NCBI GenBank assembly: GCA_021202155.1
Contig: JAJQDP010000006.1
Coordinates: 62,001 to 126,000 of the forward strand
Direction of reading: 5' to 3'
Source: Oscillospiraceae bacterium
Lineage (GTDB): Bacteria > Bacillota > Clostridia > Oscillospirales > Ruminococcaceae
DNA length: 64,000 nucleotides
Made by a program: the position numbers and the translations under genes
Shown here: positions 57,821-64,000 of the stretch, one piece after another
Layout of the letters: every line of letters begins with the position of its first letter
Numbering within the stretch: the stretch's first letter is position 1
The notes under the pieces: generated by a model
Seen by the model: only the letters and a program-made list of their open reading frames with translations
The model's database searches: none
What the model was told of the DNA's origin: nothing

Positions 57821-58555
57821 TCATCCGCTGTATTCCCCGCCATACTCAAACTCGCTTTCATCATGACCGAGTTCAAACTCAGGTGCTGTGCCGAAATCAT
57901 TGAATGTATACTCGGCAGAGACATAGCCGGTCATAGTGTAGCCAAGGACATCCATTGATGCACTGCATGTAAGCGTCATCATATACAGGTCATTGTTTTT
58001 GTCGAAAAGCATGACATAGATGATGTCGTCGAAGGTCAGGTCTTCAAGTTCAGCCACAAACGAGCCCAAAATACTCTCGGCATCTTCACTCTCCAGGACA
58101 ATTGCAATCTGCTTTGTACCATCATCATTCTTGACAACACTGATGTTACTAAAAATATCTTCTGCAAGCTCCGGGAGATTTGCATCGCCTATTGAAGCGG
58201 TTGCATCGCTGTCGGCAACGGTATAATAAACTAAGGTGTCACCGTATTCGACGTATACTTTATCATCTACATAGGTGCTTATGATTTCTTCATCGTCCAT
58301 CTCGGTTATTATCTGAGTTCCAGTTGAATTTTCTTTGATATTCATAACAGTCTCGGAAGTGAGCGACTCACCTAATATGTCGAAAGTTATGGACATGACG
58401 CAGTCGGCATCATAGCCGCCGGCTTTTTTGAGCTTTGAGACCGCTCTTGAATAGAGCCCATATGCAGTCAGAGTATCAAAAAACGAACAACTACAAAGGG
58501 ATAATGCTATTGTAACGGCTAAGAAGACAGAAAATGTTCTTTTAAAAAATCTCAT
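57821..58555 (-). CDS. Lipoprotein of unknown function
   Basis: Lipoprotein of 244 residues: hydrophobic signal with lipobox SLCSC (C22 or C24). The mature part is beta-rich, Asp/Glu-rich and Cys-poor, with ADCVMSITFDILGESLTSETV and TYVDDKVYVEYGDTLVYYTV, resembling DUF6612-type envelope lipoproteins, though a firm family cannot be named. It lies 9 nt behind the SPFH gene on the same strand and probably belongs to its operon. Confidence 0.65.
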   Translation of the reverse strand: MRFFKRTFSVFLAVTIALSLCSCSFFDTLTAYGLYSRAVSKLKKAGGYDADCVMSITFDILGESLTSETVMNIKENSTGTQIITEMDDEEIISTYVDDKVYVEYGDTLVYYTVADSDATASIGDANLPELAEDIFSNISVVKNDDGTKQIAIVLESEDAESILGSFVAELEDLTFDDIIYVMLFDKNNDLYMMTLTCSASMDVLGYTMTGYVSAEYTFNDFGTAPEFELGHDESEFEYGGEYSG

Positions 58556-58564
58556 ATTATCGCC

Positions 58565-59428
58565 TTACTCGGTTACGGTTTCAGATTCATCACTTGAATC
58601 GGAACTAGTGTCGGAGGAATCCAAAATTGAGCTTACATCAAGCATCATTGAACTACTTCCCGTTATCGTTGGAAGCTTGCCATCCCACTTCTCAATCTTG
58701 TAGTACTCAACAAGTTCATCGGAGATTGACTCAGAAAGGATTCTGTTTGCTTCCGCTTCAGCCTCAGCCTGAATCTTCAGGGCTTCCGCCTCGGCTTCAG
58801 CATTGGTTATCGTAGTTTCCTTTTCAGTTTCCGCCTTGAGAAGCTGCTGTTGAGCAACCTGCTTCTCCTCGATGGCGGTTATATAAGCCTCAGAGAAGTC
58901 AAAGTCGATGATGTTGACGTCAGTGATGTAGAGACCGCTGTCGTTCAGCTTCTCATTCAGTCCTTCAAGAAGTCCATCTGAAATCAGAATACGGTTGGTT
59001 ACGCTCTCCTCGGCTGTATACTGAGCAACTGTTGCTTTCAATACTTCATTGACAGCGGGAGTAATGAGAACCATCTCATAATCACTGCCTACGTTTTTGT
59101 AGATGCTATACGACATGCTTGTATCTACACGATAGTTGATAGCAAGTGTCGTGGAGACAGTCTGAAGGTCTTTTGAAAAAGCCTCGGTTGATACCTCCAA
59201 CTTTGTAATTCGGTTATCTATCTCGATGACTTCCTGAACGAAAGGTACCTTGAAGTGAAGACCTTCCTGGAAAACTGTTTCATTAACTTTACCTAATGTA
59301 ACCAGCACCCCGGTATGTCCGGCAGAGACGACCGTAATGCAGTTTGCAAGCAGGATAATTACGACTATAACAATAAGTATAGGGAGAATTACCTTCTTAT
59401 TGAATATTTTTGAAAGTGTTTGTTGCAT
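58565..59428 (-). CDS. SPFH/prohibitin family membrane protein (HflC-like)
   Basis: Protein of 287 residues with one N-terminal membrane helix (about 13-34), a band-7 domain (VSAGHTGVLVTLGKV, EGLHFKVPFVQEV, STTLAINYRVD), and a coiled coil (about 195-240, Ala/Glu-rich AEAEALKIQAEAEAEANR). Resembles prohibitin/HflC proteins that scaffold membrane microdomains or control FtsH. No HflK partner is next to it. AAGGAGGG precedes the start. Its neighbours in the same direction are the cohesin-like gene upstream and the lipoprotein downstream. Confidence 0.88.
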   Translation of the reverse strand: MQQTLSKIFNKKVILPILIVIVVIILLANCITVVSAGHTGVLVTLGKVNETVFQEGLHFKVPFVQEVIEIDNRITKLEVSTEAFSKDLQTVSTTLAINYRVDTSMSYSIYKNVGSDYEMVLITPAVNEVLKATVAQYTAEESVTNRILISDGLLEGLNEKLNDSGLYITDVNIIDFDFSEAYITAIEEKQVAQQQLLKAETEKETTITNAEAEAEALKIQAEAEAEANRILSESISDELVEYYKIEKWDGKLPTITGSSSMMLDVSSILDSSDTSSDSSDESETVTE

Positions 59429-59454
59429 TTTTTGCCCTCCTTTAAGGGTGTAGC

Positions 59455-60420
59455 TTAGCGTCTGTTCCTGAATAACTCAAGTATTATTACTCCAACGATG
59501 GTGAGAACCACTATGACAATAACAACTGAAACAGTTTGAGTGTTTGCCTTGGAAGAACTTTCTTCATCAGAATCATCTGTAGTTGCGAATGCGGGTGTTT
59601 CATCCACAGAAACAAGTGATTCGGATGAATCGGCACTGACAAGCTCGACTGATGTTGTAGCTACTGAGGTAGTTGTAGCCTCTGTGGTTGTGGTTGCTTC
59701 AGTAGTCGTTGTTGGCTCAGTGGTTGTTTCGGGAGCGGTTGTTGTGGTCGCGGCAGTTGTCGTCGTTGCCGCAGTGGTGGTTGTTGTTCTTGTAGTTGTT
59801 GTGGCGGCTGTTGTAGTCGTAGCCTGAGTAGTGGTTGTTGTAGCCTACGTGGTTGTAGCGGCAGTGGTAGTTGCCTCGGTGACGGCGGATTCGGTTTCCT
59901 CGTCAAGTGTAATCTCATCGTCATCGTCGGCGTTATCTACATCGACTTCGCTGTCATCATCAACTTCTACAACAGTGAAGGCTGTTGTACTGCTGTTGAC
60001 AGTGACTGAATTTCCGTAAATATCGACGCAACCGATTGCAGAAACGTTGATCTGGCAATCTGTTCCTGCATCCGCCACCACCTCAAAGGTCAGCGTAGCC
60101 AATGTATCGCTGATGGTTGAACCAACTCTGTTGCTGATATTGATAGAAGCATAGTAGCCGTGAGAAGATACGGATGATACGAAATATTCATCATACTGCG
60201 AGCTCACATAGGTAAGCTGGTCAGCACTGTAGTATACGTAAACAACACCTCTGGCGATTCCTGAAGTATCGGAAATAGAGACGGTTACTGTAATCGTTTC
60301 GCCTTTTGTAACACTTGTAGCTGTTGATGCTGTAACACTCTCTGCGGCAAATATATTCACCGAAAACAAGGACATCATTAAAGCTACCAATATCACACAA
60401 ATTATTCTTTTAGTGTTCAT
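59455..60420 (-). pseudogene. Cohesin-like, Thr-rich, membrane-anchored protein broken by an in-frame TAG
   Basis: Open from ATG 60420 to TAG at 59847-59845, then in the same frame to TAA at 59457-59455. The first part has a signal peptide (to about AFAAE) and a beta-sandwich resembling a cohesin domain (residues about 28-150: KGETITVTVSISD, VVYVYYSADQLTYVS, DTLATLTFEV, CVDIYGNSVTV). A long Thr/Ala linker then follows on both sides of the TAG. After it the frame ends in SSSKANTQTV, a 20-residue hydrophobic helix and ELFRNRR, a membrane anchor. Without the stop it would be a 321-residue cell-surface protein; with it, a secreted truncated form. Confidence 0.75.
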
Positions 60421-60568
60421 CTTAAATATCCCACCCGAAAAAATACTGTAGTTACATTTTAGCACATCGCGGATATTTTTGCAATAGCAAAGTAGCAAAT
60501 CATAAGCTGTGACCGGCATATTTTTGCTACGGATTGATTGATTCTCATCAGAAATGTTCAAATTACAC

Positions 60569-60597
60569 TTGACTTTTTCCCGAAAATGATTCATACT
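60569..60597 (+). promoter_or_regulatory. Sigma-A-like promoter of the AraC-family gene
   Basis: TTGACT (60569-60574), 17-base spacer, CATACT (60592-60597), 47 nt before the start. Moderate match. Confidence 0.45.
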
Positions 60598-60643
60598 GGA
60601 TAGTGTTATCGGACATTCTCATTTTCAGCACAGGAGGTTCAAA

Positions 60644-61408
60644 ATGATTGATATATCCTTTATGCAACTCAATGCAACTCACCCTGATGATTTCGTATAC
60701 GGAGTAAAAAGCGACTTCTGGCTTTTGCTTTATGTAAAAACGCCTGCACTCTTTCATTTGCCTTCAGGTGACGTCGTTTGCCATCCCTACAGTGCAATTC
60801 TATACCCTCCGAATACATTTGCCTACTACCAGGCTTACAAAGGAAAATATATAAACGATTACGTCAGATTCAGAACGGACGAGAGCTTTGTTACAGACGA
60901 CAATGTGCCCACAGAGACTTTGGTTCAGCTTAATTCCCCCGAAAGCTTTCAGAAGCTCTTTGAACTGTTGTCTATGGAGAACTATTTCAGGTTTGACTAT
61001 TCCTCCATGTCGATTTCAATGCTCCTTAGAATGCTTCTCTGGAAAATCAAGGAATCGGCTCAGGAAAATGAAATCACCGACCAGCAGAGAGCTTTGATTG
61101 ACCTGAGATATGAGATAAGGCTCAAGCCGTACGCCCATTGGACGGTGGATATGATGGCGGAAAAGCTTCACCTGAGTACCGGCTATCTACAGAATATTTA
61201 CAAGAAGCAATTCGGTGTTTCATGTATGCAGGATGTCGTCAACATGAGAATTGACCTTGCGAAAAATTATCTTGTAACGACTGACTTCAACTCTCAGAAA
61301 ATCGCAAGGCTTTGCGGCTATCAGAATGTTGAGCATTTCTGCCGGCAATTCAAAACGGTCACCGGCACTTCCCCGCTTGCTTATCGCAAAGGCGAGCAGT
61401 TGAAATAA
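60644..61408 (+). CDS. AraC family transcriptional regulator
   Basis: Regulator of 254 residues. The N-terminal cupin-like sensing domain (about 1-140: HPDDFVYGVKSDFWLLLYV, VCHPYSAILYPPNTF) is followed by two HTH units (about 150-250): WTVDMMAEKLHLSTGYLQNIYKKQFG and QKIARLCGYQNVEHFCRQFKTVTGTSPLAYRK, the AraC signature. AGGAGG precedes ATG 60644. The target is unknown; it lies divergent from the cohesin-like surface gene, 220 nt away. Confidence 0.9.
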   Translation: MIDISFMQLNATHPDDFVYGVKSDFWLLLYVKTPALFHLPSGDVVCHPYSAILYPPNTFAYYQAYKGKYINDYVRFRTDESFVTDDNVPTETLVQLNSPESFQKLFELLSMENYFRFDYSSMSISMLLRMLLWKIKESAQENEITDQQRALIDLRYEIRLKPYAHWTVDMMAEKLHLSTGYLQNIYKKQFGVSCMQDVVNMRIDLAKNYLVTTDFNSQKIARLCGYQNVEHFCRQFKTVTGTSPLAYRKGEQLK

Positions 61409-61419
61409 AATACAAAAGA

Positions 61420-61447
61420 AAATCCTCGGTCAAATGATCGAGGATTT
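61420..61447. terminator. Bidirectional terminator between AraC-family gene and tRNA-Cys
   Basis: AAATCCTCGGTC / GATCGAGGATTT with one G-U pair and a 4-nt AAAT loop, followed by TTTTT on the plus strand; on the other side a tail for the minus-strand tRNA. Confidence 0.85.
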
Positions 61448-61449
61448 TT

Positions 61450-61523
61450 TGGAGGTGTCACCCGGATTTGAACCGGGGGTCAAGGAGTTGCAGTCCTACG
61501 CCTTACCACTTGGCTATGACACC
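61450..61523 (-). tRNA. tRNA-Cys(GCA)
   Basis: Acceptor GGTGTCA / TGACACC, T discriminator with encoded CCA; D-arm GCCAAGTGGTAAGGC; anticodon stem/loop with ACTGCAACT, anticodon GCA; T-arm GGTTCAAATCC. 74 nt. Confidence 0.96.
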
Positions 61524-61591
61524 GGATATTGTCGGTCGCTTTTCTCAACCGACCAGAGTATTATACACGAGAAAACTCAATTTGTCAATAC

Positions 61592-62461
61592 CTAATTTTC
61601 GATTAGAGAAAGAATTTCTTCCGAACTGAATGTGTAAGCTTTTCCGCAGAAATGGCACTTGACTTCTGTATTCTCATCCTGAGCCAGCTCTTTAAGCTCC
61701 TTTTCGCCGAGGCTCTTAAGGATTCTTTCGGTTCTTTCACGCGAGCAGTCGCAATGGTAACTCACCTCAAAATCGTCAAGGACATTCGGTTCGAGCCCAT
61801 CGAGAGTAAACATAGCAATGTCCTCGGCACTCATCCCCTGCTCCATCAGGCTTGTGACACTTGAAATCTTGGAAATGTTTCTTTCGATTATGTCTATCGA
61901 CTCGTCAGGAGCAAAAGGCAAAAGCTGTAGCAGAAATCCTCCGGCGCGTTTTACGGTCAAATCGGGATTGACGAGAACCCCGAGAGCACAGACTGTGGGA
62001 GTCTGCTCACTTTCGGCAAAGTATTGAGTGATGTCCTCGGCAATTTCACCGCTTACGAGAGCTGTCTGACCAATGTATGGCTCTTTCAAGCCCAAGTCCT
62101 TTATTACAGAAAGAGTTCCGTCGCTTCCGACTGCTCCTCCTACATCAAGCTTTCCGTCCGGTCTCAGAGGGATTTCGACGATGTTATTGTCGCAGTAGCA
62201 CTTTACGTTGCCGAGATAATCGGAGACCGCTGTCAGGCTTCCTATTGGTCCTGAGCCATTTATTCTGAGAGTTACGCTGTCGCCCTTGTCCTTAAGACCG
62301 AAGCCAACAAGAGATGTTCCCATCGCAAGTCTACCTAACGCCGCAGTCACTACAGCGGAGGTCTTGTGAATTTTCTCTATTTCAGAGACGATGTCTGTCC
62401 CGTCGATGGCGGAGCAGACAACTGACGCGTCTTTTGAAATTGTTCTTACTATTCTTCCCAT
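61592..62461 (-). CDS. hslO: Hsp33 redox-regulated chaperone
   Basis: Holdase chaperone of 289 residues activated by oxidation. ATG 62461 fits AAGGAAG upstream and the family start MGRIVRTISKDASV; longer in-frame starts lack support. The C-terminal zinc switch is complete: CDC (YHCDCSRER) and CHFC (VKCHFCGKAY). The fold's PDESIDIIERNI and NPDLTVKRAGGFLLQLLP also match. Follows the methyltransferase gene by 20 nt. Confidence 0.95.
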   Translation of the reverse strand: MGRIVRTISKDASVVCSAIDGTDIVSEIEKIHKTSAVVTAALGRLAMGTSLVGFGLKDKGDSVTLRINGSGPIGSLTAVSDYLGNVKCYCDNNIVEIPLRPDGKLDVGGAVGSDGTLSVIKDLGLKEPYIGQTALVSGEIAEDITQYFAESEQTPTVCALGVLVNPDLTVKRAGGFLLQLLPFAPDESIDIIERNISKISSVTSLMEQGMSAEDIAMFTLDGLEPNVLDDFEVSYHCDCSRERTERILKSLGEKELKELAQDENTEVKCHFCGKAYTFSSEEILSLIEN

Positions 62462-62480
62462 TTGTATCTTCCTTATTTTC

Positions 62481-63230
62481 TTAAAGCTTTCCCGCAACTA
62501 TGAGCACTCTGTCAGAGGTTTTCTTAGGAGGCTTATAGCCGATTCCGTCATAGATTTCGACAGGAACAAGCCCGGACTTCATGAGCATACCAAAAATCTT
62601 CATAACAGGGTAAGCTCTTTCTCTGAATGACTCGGTGAAACGGCTGTTTTTGCCATCATTTGTATTCACAAAGAAGTCGAGAGTTATAAGTACGCTCTCA
62701 TCGCTTTGCCTGTAATCATTCTGCCAGCCGAGGTAGACATCATCTGTGTCAAAGATAAAGCAATTGTTCCCGAGAGTGTTTCTGTGCTTGTAAACTGTAT
62801 TCACGTCAAAGACAAATATGCCACCATGCCTGAGGTTCTTTGACACCCTCGAAAAGGTTCTTTCAACAGCTTCGGCTGAATTCAGATGGTTGATGCCGTC
62901 AAGAGTTGATATGATAACGTCGGCTTTGCGTAGCAAAGAAAAGCTTGTCATGTCCTGACAGACAAATGAAGCCTTCTTTCCAGCATCTCTTAGCTTTTTC
63001 TCAGCTATAGTCAGCATTTCAACGGAACGGTCGATGCCGGTTACTTTGTAGCCCTTGTCAGCCAGGAGCATATCAAGAGAACCGGTTCCACAACCGAGGT
63101 CTACTACGAAACCACGCTTCTTATGCCTGTTCAAAACTATGTTGTCGATTCTGTCGGCATAAGAAGAATAGCTCACATTTTTAGTGAACCTGTCGTAGTA
63201 GTCGGCAAAAATGCCGTAGCTATCTGTCAC
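62481..63230 (-). CDS. Class I SAM-dependent methyltransferase
   Basis: Protein of 249 residues with the Rossmann-type motif I VVDLGCGTGSLDMLL (about 38-52), an acidic GIDRSVEML motif II and a D-rich IISTLDGINHLN motif IV. Ends in DRVLIVAGKL. Related to the methyltransferase domain families 11 and 25; small-molecule substrate unknown. Starts with a four-base overlap on the YerC-type gene and precedes hslO. Confidence 0.85.
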   Translation of the reverse strand: MTDSYGIFADYYDRFTKNVSYSSYADRIDNIVLNRHKKRGFVVDLGCGTGSLDMLLADKGYKVTGIDRSVEMLTIAEKKLRDAGKKASFVCQDMTSFSLLRKADVIISTLDGINHLNSAEAVERTFSRVSKNLRHGGIFVFDVNTVYKHRNTLGNNCFIFDTDDVYLGWQNDYRQSDESVLITLDFFVNTNDGKNSRFTESFRERAYPVMKIFGMLMKSGLVPVEIYDGIGYKPPKKTSDRVLIVAGKL

Positions 63231-63535
63231 TGCTCGTCTTCCTTATCGTTTTCCTTGAGCCTTTCAAGAGCTATGTCGTATCCGCCTACTCCGTAGTTGA
63301 TGGAACGGTTGACACGGCTGATTGTTGCAGTTGAAGCACTTGTAGCGGTAACGATGTCGGCATAGATGTGACCTTCTCTGAGCATCTTCGCGACCTCAAA
63401 ACGCTGAGCAAGAGTGTCGACTTCGATAGCGGTGCAAAGGTCAGCCAAAAACTTTTCGCATTCATCACGGGTTTCGAGAGTAAGAATTGCAGCGTAGAGA
63501 TCTTCGATATGCTTCTGATTGGATTTCGGATTCAT
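63227..63535 (-). CDS. YerC/YecD family TrpR-like regulator
   Basis: Protein of 102 residues of the TrpR-like group in Firmicutes: DLCTAIEVDTLAQRFEVAKMLREGHIYADIV, and the HTH SASTATISRVNRSINYG. Not the tryptophan repressor of enterobacteria, since Firmicute YerC has another, unknown ligand. Next to a methyltransferase gene with a four-base overlap, so cotranslated. Its promoter should lie in the gap before the ysxC gene. Confidence 0.85.
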   Translation of the reverse strand: MNPKSNQKHIEDLYAAILTLETRDECEKFLADLCTAIEVDTLAQRFEVAKMLREGHIYADIVTATSASTATISRVNRSINYGVGGYDIALERLKENDKEDEQ

Positions 63536-63665
63536 GTTATCACCTTTTCAATATCATGTTCAAAATTTCGGATTTGTATTCCGTACAAATACATTTTAAC
63601 ATATTGAATGTAAAAAGTAAAGACCTAAGTAAGTATATTTGTGAAAGATTGACGAAATTTTTGCC

Positions 63666-64000
63666 TCAATCCTCCGTGACTTCTTTGATAACTTCCCTGA
63701 TTTCCTCTGTCCCCTCTCCTGAGAGTGCAGAAAACGGTATTACAGTTATTTCTGAAAAGCATGGGATTTCATCCTTAAGAGCTTCAAGCCTTGCGGCTCT
63801 TTCTGATTTGTTCAGCTTATCTGACTTTGTCAGGACAATGCAGAACGGGAGCTCGGTGTCAATAAGGAAGTTTATCATGGTTATGTCGTCGGCTGACGGC
63901 GGATGACGCATGTCAACAAGCGAGAAAACAATGCCTATGTCGCGCTCGGGATCGGACAGATAATTTGAAATAAGATTATTCCACCTTGCCTTCTCCGACT
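63666..64000 (-). CDS. ysxC: GTP-binding protein YsxC/EngB (partial)
   Basis: The frame runs from TGA at 63666 to the window edge; the missing N-terminus lies to the right. The visible 110 residues show RWNNLISNYL, VFSLVDMRHPP, then G4 TKSDKLNKSERAARL and G5 FSALSGEGTEEI, the pattern of the essential 50S assembly GTPase EngB/YsxC. Minor detail: LVDMRHP instead of LVDARHP. Confidence 0.9.
   Translation of the reverse strand, partial: SEKARWNNLISNYLSDPERDIGIVFSLVDMRHPPSADDITMINFLIDTELPFCIVLTKSDKLNKSERAARLEALKDEIPCFSEITVIPFSALSGEGTEEIREVIKEVTED

Noticed and set aside
59540-59827. Val-rich plus-strand open frame
   Set aside because: It is the reverse strand of the Thr-rich linker of the broken cohesin-like gene.
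59845-59847. TAG reassigned to an amino acid
   Set aside because: TAG ends mutS2, spoIIIAC and spoIIIAH in this window, so code change is unlikely; a nonsense mutation or rare readthrough explains it better.
1-64000. CRISPR arrays or insertion sequences
   Set aside because: No regularly spaced repeats and no transposase gene were found in either strand.

Overview
The window looks like a chromosome segment of an anaerobic, low-to-medium G+C clostridial bacterium of the Ruminococcus/Oscillospiraceae type. Reasons: a complete spoIIIAA-AH cluster joined to the nusB-xseAB-ispA-dxs-tlyA-argR-recN block known from spore-forming Firmicutes; NfnAB, rubrerythrin and formate-THF ligase (anaerobic metabolism); and several Thr-rich, surface-anchored proteins, one CotH-like and one cohesin-like, of the kind seen in ruminococci. 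Most of it is ordinary housekeeping DNA. The taxon is inferred from gene content only.

Layout. 1-1.5 kb: 3' end of mutS2 and a XerC/D-type recombinase. 1.5-22.8 kb (minus strand): a small Gly-rich membrane protein, a P-loop ATPase, manA, a U32 peptidase, mltG, a DJ-1 protein, recN, argR, nadK, tlyA, dxs, ispA, xseB, xseA, a TsaD paralogue, nusB, yqhY, spoIIIAH-AA, a YrzE-like protein and yajC. 22.8-30 kb: nfnB-nfnA and two large surface proteins sharing a GHL10-like domain, one fused to a wall amidase. 30-38 kb: fur/perR-rubrerythrin, a phosphatase, uvrA, uvrB, a TSCPD protein and an RluA-type pseudouridine synthase. 38-46 kb: a CotH-like lipoprotein, an anchored secreted protein, tRNA-Pro, fhs and glyA behind a ZTP riboswitch, and a Na/Pi transporter. 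46-53.5 kb: an ArsR-controlled P1B metal exporter, a flavodoxin-DUF3793 operon behind tandem DtxR-like palindromes, and an ABC exporter operon. 57.6-64 kb: tRNA-Ser, a lipoprotein, an SPFH protein, a cohesin-like gene broken by an in-frame TAG, an AraC regulator, tRNA-Cys, hslO, a methyltransferase, a YerC-type regulator and the 3' part of ysxC/engB.

The main discovery is at 53945-57692: a compact, about 3.7-kb integrative element inserted in the 3' half of tRNA-Ser(TGA) and bounded by a perfect 55-bp att duplication. It encodes a Cro/CI-type repressor, a Rep protein with the HUH endonuclease plus superfamily-3 helicase layout of CRESS-DNA viruses (circoviruses, geminiviruses), a small excisionase-like protein and a tyrosine integrase. 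Directly upstream of rep is an 11-bp stem-loop whose loop displays TAGTATTAC, the nonanucleotide nicked at CRESS-virus origins. I see no capsid or mobilization gene. The element carries paired arm-type repeats at both ends, a replacement terminator for the tRNA, and a 126-bp block of nested palindromes that could be a single-strand origin. A 111-bp exact copy of its integrase-side end lies just outside the left att site and points to an earlier or tandem insertion. In effect it is a virus-like rolling-circle replicon domesticated as an integrative plasmid.
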